NCBI GenBank assembly: GCA_963743575.1
Contig: CAVUQC010000007.1
Span: 496,001-560,000 of the forward strand
DNA: 64,000 nucleotides
Direction of reading: 5' to 3'
DNA from: DASUPK01 sp963743575
GTDB taxonomy: Bacteria; Actinomycetota; Thermoleophilia; Solirubrobacterales; 70-9
Shown in pieces: positions 8,896-18,832 of the stretch (its first letter is position 1; each line of letters starts with the position of its first letter). The translations under genes were made by a program, and so were the position numbers. The notes under the pieces are model-generated. The model did no database searches. It worked only from the letters and a program-made list of their open reading frames with translations, and was not told where the DNA came from.

Positions 8896-9978
8896 ATGGC
8901 TGAGGAAATGAACCCGACCGCAGTTGAGCTCGACCCAGGCGTCGAGGAACGTGTCACCGGCCTGATCGCGGGAGGCCGTGCCGCGGACTGCGTGGATCTC
9001 TCGGAGGTCGATTCGTTGGTCCAGGAGATGAACCTCTCCGACGAAGAGGAGCACGCCGTGCACGAGCGGATCGAGTCCGCTGGACTCTCCGTAGAGGACG
9101 ACTGCGGCAAGCAGGCCGCGGAGCCGGCGGGCTACCGCAATGGCGAGCTCGCTGAGCAGACGACGGACGCCCTGCAGCTGTTCTTCAACGAGATGCGGAA
9201 GTACCCCCTGCTCACCAAGGAGGAGGAGATCGAGCTCGCCCAGGCTGTCGAGCGCGGTGATCTGGAGGCCAAGGATCGCCTGATCAACTCGAATCTGCGG
9301 CTGGTGGTCTCGAACGCCCGCCGCTACATGCGTCAGGACCTGAACCTCCTCGACCTGATCCAGGAGGGCATCCTCGGCCTGATCCGCGCCTCGGAGAAAT
9401 TCGATTGGCGCAAGGGCTACAAGTTCTCCACCTACGCCACCTTCTGGATCCGACAGGCGATCCAGCGTGCTCTGGAGTCCAAGGAGCGCACCATCCGGGT
9501 GCCAAACCAGGTCGCGCAGCGCGAGCGCAAGGTGATGCGGACGGAGCGCGAGCTCGCAACCAAGCTCGGCCGGGACCCGACCACCGAGGAGGTGGCCGAG
9601 GCCGCCGAGCTCGAGCCCGCCCAGGTGGAGGAGATCCGCGACCTGACCAGGGTGGTCACGAGCCTTGACCGGCCGGTCGGGGACGAGGACGCCTCGTCGC
9701 TCGGCGAGTTCATCCAGGACGAGCGAACCGGCCCGGCGGAGGAGGTCCAGCTGAGCTTTGCGGACGCGACCCTGCGGAGCGCCGTCGAGGAGCTCCCCGA
9801 GGACGAGCGCAAGGTGATCCAGCTCCGGTACGGCATCAACGGGGACGAGCCGACACCGCTGCGCGAGACCTCACGGCGGCTCGAGCTGAAGCCCAGCGAG
9901 GTCAAGCAGCTCGAGGAGCGCGGCCTCAGCCGCCTCGCTCAGGCGCGCGAAGTCGAGGCCCTGCGCGACGCTGCATAG
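8896..9978 (+). CDS. RNA polymerase sigma-70 family factor, SigA/SigB-like
   Basis: A 360-residue sigma factor that directs RNA polymerase to promoters. Region 1.2 (LQLFFNEMRKYPLLTKEEEIELAQAVERGD, here from about residue 95), region 2 with YKFSTYATFWIRQAI, and region 3 are well kept, as in primary and group 2 factors. The acidic N-terminal ~90 residues resemble a shortened region 1.1. Region 4.2 is divergent: the -35-contacting helix usually reads RERIRQIE but here reads PSEVKQLE. It is therefore more likely a group 2 alternative factor than the housekeeping sigma. A ribosome-binding site (GAGAGGG) precedes the ATG at 8896. Confidence 0.9.
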   Translation: MAEEMNPTAVELDPGVEERVTGLIAGGRAADCVDLSEVDSLVQEMNLSDEEEHAVHERIESAGLSVEDDCGKQAAEPAGYRNGELAEQTTDALQLFFNEMRKYPLLTKEEEIELAQAVERGDLEAKDRLINSNLRLVVSNARRYMRQDLNLLDLIQEGILGLIRASEKFDWRKGYKFSTYATFWIRQAIQRALESKERTIRVPNQVAQRERKVMRTERELATKLGRDPTTEEVAEAAELEPAQVEEIRDLTRVVTSLDRPVGDEDASSLGEFIQDERTGPAEEVQLSFADATLRSAVEELPEDERKVIQLRYGINGDEPTPLRETSRRLELKPSEVKQLEERGLSRLAQAREVEALRDAA

Positions 9979-10012
9979 GGCAGCGCAAGGCTGGGTATAG
10001 CCTCGATCACGT

Positions 10013-10402
10013 ATGGCCGCCTACACGATCAAGAACCTGCGGGAGGTCGAGGACTCGGCCGAGGGGGGTGGCCTCTCGGACTCAATCGAGGCCCGCTTCG
10101 CCCACGAGGACCTCGATTCCGAGACGAGTGGCATCTCCTACCAGGTGGTGAAGGCCGGGCAGCGACAGCCGTTCGCCCACAAGCACGGCGACATGGAGGA
10201 GATCTACGTCGTCGTCTCGGGGAGCGGCCGCGTCAAGCTCGACGACGAGCTCGAGGACGTCGGGGCGCTCGATGCGATTCGAATCGACCCACCGGTGACC
10301 CGTGCCTTCGAGGCGGGTGGTGACGAGGATCTCGTCCTGCTCGTCTTCAGCCCCCGGGCCAAGGACGACGCGGAGATGGTCCAGGACTTTTCTTGGGACT
10401 AG
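10013..10402 (+). CDS. Cupin-domain protein
   Basis: A 129-residue single-domain cupin. The first cupin motif is seen as HKHGDMEEIYVVVSGSG and the second as IRIDPPVTRAFEAGG, so at least two histidines and a glutamate for metal binding are present. Small cupins of this type act as sugar-binding, dioxygenase or regulatory proteins, and no substrate can be named. It ends 30 bases before bioB, so cotranscription with the biotin genes is possible but unproven. Confidence 0.82.
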   Translation: MAAYTIKNLREVEDSAEGGGLSDSIEARFAHEDLDSETSGISYQVVKAGQRQPFAHKHGDMEEIYVVVSGSGRVKLDDELEDVGALDAIRIDPPVTRAFEAGGDEDLVLLVFSPRAKDDAEMVQDFSWD

Positions 10403-10432
10403 CCGTCCGGCCTCGTTCATAACTTTTCTGGG

Positions 10433-11595
10433 GTGGCCCCCCTGATCACCTTCGAAGAGGCGCTCGAGCTCGGCGCTCTCGCAGACCACGAGGAGATCGG
10501 CGCCCTCGTCGAGCGTGCCTGGGAGATCCGCCAGGACCGCTTCGGGGACTCCACGGACATGTGCTCGCTGGTCAACGCGAAGTCCGGCGGCTGCGCCGAG
10601 GACTGCGGCTTCTGCGCCCAGTCTCGCTACGCCGAGTCGGACACGCCCATGCACGCGATGATGGAGCCCGATCAGATCCTCGAGCACGCCAGGGCTGCCG
10701 AGGCGGCGGGCGCCCACCGCTTCTGCATGGTCACGCAAGGGCAGGGGCTCTCCAAGCGGGACTTCGCCAAGGTCCTGGAGGGCGCGCGCCTGGTCTCGGA
10801 GCACACGAACCTGAAGCGCTGCGCCTCGATCGGGCACATGTCGGCCGAGCGCGCCCGCCAGCTCAAGGAAGCCGGCATCCAGCGCGTCCACCACAACGTA
10901 GAGACGTCGAAGTCGTATTACCCGGAGGTCTCCACGACGGTCCGCTACGAGGGGCGGGTGCGGACGATCGACGCGGTCAAGGAAGCCGGCCTGGAGACCT
11001 GCGTGGGCGGCATCCTCAACTTGGGGGAATCGTCCGAGCAGCGGGTCGAGATGGCGTTCGAGCTGGCGAAGATCAACCCGGACTCCGTTCCGATCAACCT
11101 GCTCAACCCTCGCACCGGCACCAAGTTCGGCGAGCGCGAGCTGATGGACCCCTGGGACGTGGTCAAGTGGGTGGCGATCTTCCGCCTGATCCTTCCCGAC
11201 GCCCTCTTCCGCCTCTGCGGCGGCCGGGTTGAGAACCTGCAGGACCTGGCGCCCCTCGCCGTCAAGGCGGGCCTCAACGGGGTGATGATGGGCAACTTCT
11301 TGACCACGCTCGGCGTCGAGCCGGCGGAGGACCGGGAGATGTTCGAGGAACTCGGCCTGAACGTGGCGCGGCAGCCCGACAACGGCGCCAACCCGCGTCC
11401 GGACAACCGGTCCGGCTGGCTCGAGGGCGAGACGCCCGAGACCCCGATCGATGAGCTGATCGACCGCCAGGCCGACGCGAACTTCTGGGACCCGTCCACC
11501 CAGCTTCGGGTGGTCAAGAAGAAGGGCAAGGTGCCCGCCTACCCCACCCCCCCGTCCCAGGATCAAGAGCCTCAGCCGGCGGGCTGGGGCGACTA

Positions 11596-11596
<1 letters not shown>
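10433..11596 (+). CDS. bioB: Biotin synthase
   Basis: Radical-SAM enzyme that inserts sulfur into dethiobiotin. The [4Fe-4S] ligands are CxxxCxxC at Cys54, Cys58 and Cys61 (GGCAEDCGFC), followed by the expected biotin-synthase segments around NVET and LNPRTGT. At 387 residues it is longer than the ~340-residue enzymes because of a C-terminal extension of roughly 60 residues rich in Pro, Lys and Asp. The start is GTG. Its stop codon overlaps the first base of bioF (TAGTG), so the two are translationally coupled. Confidence 0.96.
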
Positions 11597-12810
<1,214 letters not shown>

Positions 12811-12811
12811 G

Positions 12812-13534
12812 TTGCGCGGCCTCTTCGTCACGGGCACGGGCACCGAGGTCGGCAAGACGGTGGTGGCCGCGGCGATCGCCCACACCGCACGTGCGGAGGG
12901 CTCTCGGGTCGCCGTGTTCAAGCCCGCGGTGAGCGGCCTCGACGACTATCGCCTCGCGCCCGAGGTCTGGGAGAGCGCCGCCGAGCTGCCCGACCACGTC
13001 CTGCTGCGGCTCGCGGCGCGCTCGAGTCAGGGTGACGAGGAGATCGCGCCCTACCGGTACGGACCGCCGGTCTCGCCTCACCTCGCGGCGGAGCTGGACG
13101 GTGAGAGCATCGACCCCGACCGTCTCCGCGGCGGGGCGCTCGAGGCGACCGAAGACGCCGACCTGTTGGTCTGCGAGGGGGTCGGCGGCTTCCTCGTTCC
13201 CCTGACGACCGACTACCTCGTCCGGAACCTCGCAGAGGACCTGGCGTTGCCGGTCGTCATCGTCGCCTCACCGGGTCTGGGGACGATCAACCACACCCTG
13301 CTCACCATTCAGGCCGTCCGTGCGGCGGGACTCGCACTCGCCGCCGTGGTGCTCACGCCCTGGCCGGAAGAGCCGTCCGCGATGGAGCGCTCCAACCTGG
13401 AGACGATCGAGGATCTGGGCTCCGTGGAGGTCGAGACGCTCCCGCGCCTCGACCTGACCAAGCCGGATTCGTGGCCAGCCCTCCGCGTCGGCGTAGGCTC
13501 GCCGCGGGCAGCGAGCAGCCTCCGAGCGGCCTAG
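12812..13534 (+). CDS. bioD: Dethiobiotin synthetase
   Basis: ATP-dependent carboxylase that closes the ureido ring of dethiobiotin. The P-loop variant TGTGTEVGKT is at residues 7-16, followed by FKPAVSG and the EGVGGFLVPL block typical of BioD. A TTG start one base after the bioF stop gives a 240-residue protein that begins right at the family N-terminus. The stop codon TAG is the first part of a structured 97-base repeat that fills the gap to the convergent exporter gene. Confidence 0.93.
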   Translation: MRGLFVTGTGTEVGKTVVAAAIAHTARAEGSRVAVFKPAVSGLDDYRLAPEVWESAAELPDHVLLRLAARSSQGDEEIAPYRYGPPVSPHLAAELDGESIDPDRLRGGALEATEDADLLVCEGVGGFLVPLTTDYLVRNLAEDLALPVVIVASPGLGTINHTLLTIQAVRAAGLALAAVVLTPWPEEPSAMERSNLETIEDLGSVEVETLPRLDLTKPDSWPALRVGVGSPRAASSLRAA

Positions 13535-13630
13535 CGGCCACCAGGCCGCTCCACTTTGGAGCGGAGGGCGAAGCCCGTAGCGACTTATATGGGGCGGCCG
13601 CTCGTGGCCGCGATCTGATGGCGAAGCCGT
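13534..13630 (+). repeat. Structured ~98-nt repeat, copy A
   Basis: This stretch starts on the last base of the bioD stop and matches, on the opposite strand, the sequence at 21516-21613. By hand alignment 86 of 98 positions agree. It can fold as a chain of hairpins: GCGGCC-ACCA-GGCCGC, CGCTCCA-CTT-TGGAGCG, GGGC-GAA-GCCC, GCGGCC-GCTCGT-GGCCGC and GGC-GAA-GCC. It fills the convergent gap between bioD and the exporter gene. It may be a REP/MITE-like unit or a transcript-end RNA element. Confidence 0.8.
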
Positions 13631-13631
13631 T

Positions 13632-15149
13632 CTACGCCGCGGCCGCGACGTCCTCGGCCACGGTCGCCTCAGGGAGCGCGGCTGCGGTCTCCTCGGCGGC
13701 ATCGTGGGAGTCGACCCGCTTCGCCCGGGCGCCGCGAACCAGCGTCAGGGCGACGATCAGGCCGGCGACCACGACGAACCCCGCCAGCAGCATCGCGCTG
13801 GACAGAGCGTCCACGAAGGTTGCCCGGGCCTGCTCAGGCGCTGTCGCAAGGGATGCCGGATCGAAGCTCGAGCCGAGCTGCGCCTGGAAGATCGCACCGG
13901 TCGCCGCGACACCCACCGATGCGCCGATCATGCGCGACATCTGCAGGACGCCGGACGCCACGCCGGACTTCTGAGCGCTCACCGCGTTCATCGCGGCGGT
14001 CGACATCGGCGACATCACCAGCGCGATCCCGAATCCCATCAGGACGAAGGGGATCACCAGCCCGGCATAGGTCGTGCCCGTGTTGATGCCGGCGAACAGG
14101 AACATCGAGACGGCGAGCACCGCCAGGCCGACGCTCATCGGAGTCGCGGGCCCAAGCCTATCGGCGAGCCGCCCGGAGATCGGTGCGACCACCGCGATCA
14201 CGATCGTGGTCGGCAGGAACCTGATTCCGGCCTCGAGAGCGCTGTAGCCCAGGATGTCCTGCATGTAGAGGGCCATGAAGAAGAACGTGCCCATCATGGC
14301 GAAGGTGATGATGAAGGCCACCAGGTTCGAGCCGATGAACTGGCGCGTCTTGAAGAGCGCGAACTCGACCATCGGGGCCGAGACTCGGAGCTCGATCGCG
14401 ACGAAGATCGCCAGGCCGATCACCCCGCCGGCCAGAAGGGACACGATCGAGGTGGAGGTCCAGCCCCAGCTGTTGCCCTCGATCAGGGCCAGCACGATCG
14501 CCGTGAGGCTGGCGGTCAGAGCGAAGATGCCCGGGTAGTCGACTCGCCGGTCGATCGTCTCGTCACGCGACTCGCGCACGGCGAACACCGTGGCGGCCAC
14601 CGCGGCGACCGCGACCGGGAGGTTGATGAAGAAGATCGCGCGCCAGCTCACGTACTCCGTGAGGGCGCCGCCGACCACCGGGCCGATCGAGAGGGCCAGG
14701 GCGGACACGCCGGCCCAGATGCCGATCGCCTTGCCTCGCTCGGCGGCGGGAAAAGTGTTGGTGATGATCGACAGGGTCGCCGGCATCATCAGCGCGGCGC
14801 CGATGCCCTGAACCGCGCGGCTCCCGATCAGCATCGCGGGATCCTGCGCAAGCCCCGCCGTCGCCGAGGTGACGGCGAAGATGATCACGCCGGCCAGGAA
14901 CATGAGCCGCCGGCCGAAGATGTCACCGAGGCGCCCGCCGGTCGCAATCAGGACGGCGAAGGTCAGCGTGTAGCCGTTGATGACCCACTCCAGGGCCGAG
15001 ATCTGCGCGTGCAGATCGCGCTGGATCGACGGCAGGGCGACGTTCACGACGGTGTTGTCGAGCATCACCATGAAGAGCGCGAAGCACATCGCGCCGAGCG
15101 TCCACCACTTGCGGTTGTCGTCCGTGATCAGGTGCCGGTACCGGGTCAT
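13632..15149 (-). CDS. MFS multidrug exporter, DHA2 (EmrB/QacA) family
   Basis: A 505-residue proton-driven major facilitator with 14 predicted helices. The DHA2 motifs LDNTVVNVALPSIQ in helix 1 and the motif A segment GGRLGDIFGRR are clear. The C-terminus is a short acidic/alanine-rich tail. Its ATG overlaps the MarR stop by four bases, so it belongs to the MarR operon and is probably repressed by that regulator. It is a close paralogue of the exporter at 15724-17199. Confidence 0.94.
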   Translation of the reverse strand: MTRYRHLITDDNRKWWTLGAMCFALFMVMLDNTVVNVALPSIQRDLHAQISALEWVINGYTLTFAVLIATGGRLGDIFGRRLMFLAGVIIFAVTSATAGLAQDPAMLIGSRAVQGIGAALMMPATLSIITNTFPAAERGKAIGIWAGVSALALSIGPVVGGALTEYVSWRAIFFINLPVAVAAVAATVFAVRESRDETIDRRVDYPGIFALTASLTAIVLALIEGNSWGWTSTSIVSLLAGGVIGLAIFVAIELRVSAPMVEFALFKTRQFIGSNLVAFIITFAMMGTFFFMALYMQDILGYSALEAGIRFLPTTIVIAVVAPISGRLADRLGPATPMSVGLAVLAVSMFLFAGINTGTTYAGLVIPFVLMGFGIALVMSPMSTAAMNAVSAQKSGVASGVLQMSRMIGASVGVAATGAIFQAQLGSSFDPASLATAPEQARATFVDALSSAMLLAGFVVVAGLIVALTLVRGARAKRVDSHDAAEETAAALPEATVAEDVAAAA

Positions 15150-15637
15150 CGGCCCACCTTCCTTTCGTGACTGGCGTAGATCTCGGCCAGCTCGGGGCGC
15201 TCCAGGAGCGCGTCGAGGGCCGACTCAAGCTTTTGCCGCTCGTCCGCCTCGAGCGAGTTGGTGAAGTCCTTCAGCGTCGCGAGGCGCGCGGAGATGATCC
15301 GGTCGGCCAGACGGCGGCCCTTCGGAGTGAGCGTCAGCCGGCGAACCCGGCGGTCATCCGGGTCTTCGACCCGGGTCGCGATCTTCTTTCGCACGAGCCC
15401 ATCGGTGGCGCGGCTGGCGGACGCGACGGAGATACCGAGCTCCTCGGAGATCGCGGTGACGGTCCGGGACTCCTCATCGGGAACCTGGAGCTCGACGAGC
15501 ACCTTCATCTGGGCGAAGGTCAGGCCGCTCTCGTCGATCACCTTGAAGACCTCGTTGCCCCGGGGGCCCATGCAGCGAACGACCAGAGCACTCAGCTTGA
15601 GCGCCAGATCGTTGCCGGTTGCGGTTGCTGCTTCCAT
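15146..15637 (-). CDS. MarR-family transcriptional regulator
   Basis: A 163-residue winged-helix repressor. The helix-turn-helix is around ISEELGISVASASRATDGLVRKK and the wing reads DPDDRRVRRLTLTPKGR, the standard MarR pattern; longer stretches are given here only as location. The ATG at 15637 was chosen because it follows a near-palindromic operator; an upstream start would read through that operator. It is translationally coupled to the downstream exporter and lies downstream of a second exporter, so it probably senses the drugs or lipophilic compounds these pump out. Confidence 0.92.
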   Translation of the reverse strand: MEAATATGNDLALKLSALVVRCMGPRGNEVFKVIDESGLTFAQMKVLVELQVPDEESRTVTAISEELGISVASASRATDGLVRKKIATRVEDPDDRRVRRLTLTPKGRRLADRIISARLATLKDFTNSLEADERQKLESALDALLERPELAEIYASHERKVGR

Positions 15638-15643
15638 ATGGCA

Positions 15644-15667
15644 AAAGGTTACACGTTTGCAACCTTT
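15644..15667. promoter_or_regulatory. MarR-type operator
   Basis: Inverted arms AAAGGTT (15644-15650) and AACCTTT (15661-15667) are separated by ten bases, and the inner bases extend the symmetry (GGTTACA against TGCAACC). The site starts seven bases before the MarR start codon, the usual location for autorepression. It is AT-richer than the surroundings. Binding by the adjacent MarR protein is inferred. Confidence 0.7.
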
Positions 15668-15684
15668 GCGAAACCGCAACGATC

Positions 15685-15700
15685 TGTGAGGTGGCTCACA
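15685..15700. promoter_or_regulatory. CRP/FNR-type palindrome
   Basis: The sequence TGTGAGGTGGCTCACA is an exact match to TGTGA-N6-TCACA, the consensus bound by CRP-family regulators including actinobacterial Crp/GlxR. It lies 48 bases upstream of the MarR start, in the 86-base gap after the second exporter. Use as a real CRP site is inferred. Confidence 0.5.
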
Positions 15701-15723
15701 CAGCCACGACGGCCGGGCGTTGC

Positions 15724-17199
15724 CTACAGAGCCGCGGCGCGCGGAAGTTCAGGCCCACCATGGGCCGAGAGCTCGTGCTGGGGCTTGCCGCGGATGACGA
15801 CCGCGGCGACGACCGCACCGACCGCCGTCACAGCCGCCCCCATCGCCATCGCCGCGCCGAGCGCGTCGGTGAACTTGGCTGCCTCGGCCACTCCGCCCTG
15901 CGCCAACAGGGCGGGATCGAAGGTGCCAAGCCTGCCCTGGAAGATCGCCCCGGTCGCCGCGACTCCGACGGTCCCGCCGATCATCCGAAACATCTGCAAC
16001 GTCCCGGAGGCGACGCCGGCCTTGTCGACGTCCACCGCATTCATTGCCGCGGTCGACATCGGAGACATGGTCATGCCGATCCCGAGGCCGAGGAGGATGA
16101 AGGCGGGCAGAAGGTCGCTGTACCCGGTCGAGGCGTCCATCTGCGCGAAGAGGAACAGCGACGTCGAGGTGACGGCCAGCCCAAGGACCATCGGCCACCG
16201 GGAGCCGATCCGGTCGGCGACTCGGCCCGCGATTGGGGCGGCGATCACGATGACGATCGTGGTCGGCAGGAACCGCACTCCGGTGGCGAGCGGCGAGAAC
16301 TGGAGCAGGTCCTGGAGATAGATCGCCAGGAAGAAGAAGCTGCCCATCATCGCGAAGCTGATGATCGTCGCCACCGTGTTGGCGCCGATGAAGTTGCGGG
16401 AGCGGAAGAAGCTGAAGTCGACGATCGGCGCCGAGACGCGCGATTCGACGCACAGGAAGATCGGGGTCGTGATGACGCCGATGGCGAGCAGCCCGATGAT
16501 GCGCGTGGACCCCCAGCCCCACTCGTTGCCCTGGATCAGGGCGAGGACGAAGGACGTGAGCGCCACCGTGAGCAGGACGACGCCGAGGTAGTCGATGCTG
16601 CGCTCCGCCTTCTCGTCACGGGACTCCCGCACTGCGACGAGAGAGGCCGCCAGCGCCAGCGCCGCGATCGGCAGGTTGATGTAGAAGATCGCGCGCCAGC
16701 TCACGTCCTCCGTGAGGAAGCCGCCGGCGAGAGGGCCGAACGAGAGGGCGAGCCCCGAGATTCCCGCCCAAGTCCCGATCGCCTTGCCCCGTTCCTCAAC
16801 AGGGAAGGCTTCGGTGATGATCGAGAGGGTCGCGGGCATCATCAGCGCGCCGCCGACGCCCTCCGCGATCCGCGAGACGACCAGCATGGTCGGGTCCTGC
16901 GCGAGTCCGGCGGTGGCGGAGGAGACGGCGAACACGCAGACGCCGATCATGAAAATGAGCCGGCGGCCGAAGATGTCGCCCAGGCGCCCGCCGGTGACGA
17001 GCAGCGCCGCGAAGCTCAGCGTGTAGCCGTTGACGACCCACTCGAGCTGGTCGACGCTGGTGTGCAGGTCCTTCTGGATCGACGGCAGCGCCACGTTCAC
17101 CACCGTGCTGTCGAGCATGATCATGAACATCGACAGGCACATCGCACCGAGGGTCCACCACTTGCGATTTGCCTCGGTGATGCCGAAGCGGGAGTCCAT
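15724..17199 (-). CDS. MFS multidrug exporter, DHA2 (EmrB/QacA) family
   Basis: A 491-residue, 14-helix drug:proton antiporter homologue with LDSTVVNVALPSIQKD in helix 1 and GGRLGDIFGRR as motif A. It is strongly similar to the exporter at 13632-15149 through most of its length (for example the shared segments RFLPTTIVI and MSPMSTAAMNAV), so the pair looks like a local duplication with the MarR gene between them. It diverges from bioA with only 31 bases between start codons, so their promoters overlap. Confidence 0.94.
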   Translation of the reverse strand: MDSRFGITEANRKWWTLGAMCLSMFMIMLDSTVVNVALPSIQKDLHTSVDQLEWVVNGYTLSFAALLVTGGRLGDIFGRRLIFMIGVCVFAVSSATAGLAQDPTMLVVSRIAEGVGGALMMPATLSIITEAFPVEERGKAIGTWAGISGLALSFGPLAGGFLTEDVSWRAIFYINLPIAALALAASLVAVRESRDEKAERSIDYLGVVLLTVALTSFVLALIQGNEWGWGSTRIIGLLAIGVITTPIFLCVESRVSAPIVDFSFFRSRNFIGANTVATIISFAMMGSFFFLAIYLQDLLQFSPLATGVRFLPTTIVIVIAAPIAGRVADRIGSRWPMVLGLAVTSTSLFLFAQMDASTGYSDLLPAFILLGLGIGMTMSPMSTAAMNAVDVDKAGVASGTLQMFRMIGGTVGVAATGAIFQGRLGTFDPALLAQGGVAEAAKFTDALGAAMAMGAAVTAVGAVVAAVVIRGKPQHELSAHGGPELPRAAAL

Positions 17200-17230
17200 C
17201 CGGCGCCGATCATATGTTGGCCATCGGCGA

Positions 17231-18565
17231 ATGCAGAACGCTGCCCGGCTCGATCACGATCACGTCTGGCACCCCTTCACGCAACAGCGCGATTGGGTGG
17301 CCGAGGAACCGCTGATGATCGAATCGGCAGAGGGGACCGAGCTGATCGACACCGAGGGCCGCCGCTACCTGGACGGTGTCTCCTCACTGTGGTGCAACGT
17401 CCACGGCCATCGCCACCCGGCGATCGACGCCGCGATTCAAGCCCAGCTCGAGCGCGTCGCCCACTCCACGATGCTCGGGCTCTCCCATCCCGGCGCCGCA
17501 GAGCTCGCCGGCCGCCTGGTCGAGATCGCCCCACCGGGGCTCAACCGGGTCTTCTACTCGGACTCAGGCTCGACTGCCGTCGAGGTCGCCCTCAAGATGG
17601 CCTTCCAGTACTGGCAGCACCGGGGCGGCCAGCACGTCCGCAAGACCTCCTTCATCTGCCTCGAGGACGCCTACCACGGGGACACGATCGGGTCAATCTC
17701 GGTCGGCGGCATGCCTCTCTTCCACTCGACCTTCGGACCGCTGCTCTTCGAGTGCCACCGGGCCGAGCCAGGGAACATCGACGACATGGCCCGCCTGCTC
17801 GCCATGCGCGAGGAGGAGATCGCCGCGGTCGTGCTCGAGCCTCTCGTCCAGGGCGCGGCGGGCATGCTGACCCACCCGCCCGGCTACCTCCGTGCTGTCC
17901 GGCGCCTCTGCGACCGCCACGGCGTGCTCCTGATCTGCGACGAGGTGGCGACCGGCTTCGGCCGCACCGGGACCATGTTCGCCTGCGAGCAGGAGGGCGT
18001 CTCCCCGGACCTGCTCTGTGTGGCGAAGGGTCTGACCGGTGGCTACATGCCGCTCGCGGCGACCCTTGCAACCGAGAGGATCTACCAGGCCTTCCTCGGG
18101 ACGACCTCGGAATACAAGACCTTCTTCCACGGGCATACCTACACGGGCAACCCGCTCGCGTGCGCGGCCGCGATCGCCTCCCTCGAGGTGTTCAAGCAGG
18201 AGCGGACCCTGGTCCGGATCCAGCCGAAGATCCGCCTGCTGGCCGGCTGGCTGGCGCAGGTGGAGGGCATGCGCGAGGTCAAGGAGGTCCGCCAGCGCGG
18301 CCTGATGGTGGGCATCGATCTCGGCGAGCATGACCCGGAGCTCCGGCTCGGTCACCGCGTGGTGCTCGAGGCCCGGCGCCGGGGCGTCATCGTGCGACCG
18401 CTCGGAGACGTGATCGTGCTGATGCCGCCCCTCTCGATGTCGAAGGAGGACCTCCGGCGGCTGGTCCAGGTGGTCGCCGAGTCGATCCGCGCGGCCTACC
18501 CGGTCGCCGAGCTGGACTCCGGCGCCAAGGGCCGGCTCGACGCAGCGCTGCTCGAAGCGGCCTGA
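17231..18565 (+). CDS. bioA: Adenosylmethionine-8-amino-7-oxononanoate aminotransferase
   Basis: Class III PLP aminotransferase that makes 7,8-diaminononanoate from KAPA with SAM as amino donor. The BioA signatures HVWHPFTQ at the N-terminus, the LWCNVHGH motif, the DEVATGFGRTG block and the PLP lysine in AKGLTGG (Lys266) are present. The 444-residue length from the ATG at 17231 is normal. It completes the bioB-F-D-A set, although 3.7 kb of exporter/regulator genes separate it from bioD. Confidence 0.95.
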   Translation: MQNAARLDHDHVWHPFTQQRDWVAEEPLMIESAEGTELIDTEGRRYLDGVSSLWCNVHGHRHPAIDAAIQAQLERVAHSTMLGLSHPGAAELAGRLVEIAPPGLNRVFYSDSGSTAVEVALKMAFQYWQHRGGQHVRKTSFICLEDAYHGDTIGSISVGGMPLFHSTFGPLLFECHRAEPGNIDDMARLLAMREEEIAAVVLEPLVQGAAGMLTHPPGYLRAVRRLCDRHGVLLICDEVATGFGRTGTMFACEQEGVSPDLLCVAKGLTGGYMPLAATLATERIYQAFLGTTSEYKTFFHGHTYTGNPLACAAAIASLEVFKQERTLVRIQPKIRLLAGWLAQVEGMREVKEVRQRGLMVGIDLGEHDPELRLGHRVVLEARRRGVIVRPLGDVIVLMPPLSMSKEDLRRLVQVVAESIRAAYPVAELDSGAKGRLDAALLEAA

Positions 18566-18566
18566 A

Positions 18567-18752
18567 CTACTCCTCGTAAGGCTCGAAGTCCGACTTGCGG
18601 GCCCCGCAGACCGGGCAGAACCAGTCGTCGGGGATGTCGCCGAACGCGGTTCCGGGCGGCACACCGCCGTCCGGATCGCCCTCGTCCGGGTCGTAGATGA
18701 ATCCGCAGGAGGTGCAGATGTAGAGCTGCTTGATGGTGGTCTCGGCAGTCAT
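18567..18752 (-). CDS. Rubredoxin
   Basis: A small iron protein of 61 residues with the two metal-binding knuckles YICTSCGFIYDP and DWFCPVCGARKSDFE, each CxxCG, which bind one iron through four cysteines. Rubredoxins pass electrons to alkane hydroxylases, peroxide reductases or other oxidoreductases. The ATG at 18752 gives the standard length. It is convergent with bioA, and the stops are two bases apart. The electron-transfer partner is not obvious here. Confidence 0.95.
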   Translation of the reverse strand: MTAETTIKQLYICTSCGFIYDPDEGDPDGGVPPGTAFGDIPDDWFCPVCGARKSDFEPYEE

Positions 18753-18832
18753 GGAGCGGGAATGTAACGAGTGACGGCCCAACCCGAATCCGCGTGCGGG
18801 GATTCGGGGTCGGTCGTCTAGGCTCGCCGCAA

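Noticed and set aside
13704..15170. Long 488-codon open frame on the + strand rich in Arg, Asp, His and Gly
   Set aside because: It is antisense to a clear DHA2 exporter with normal helices, and its composition is typical of frames opposite high-GC genes.
15619..18333. Open frame of 904 codons on the + strand
   Set aside because: It runs antisense to the second exporter and out of frame through bioA, both of which have recognisable families. It has no domain of its own.
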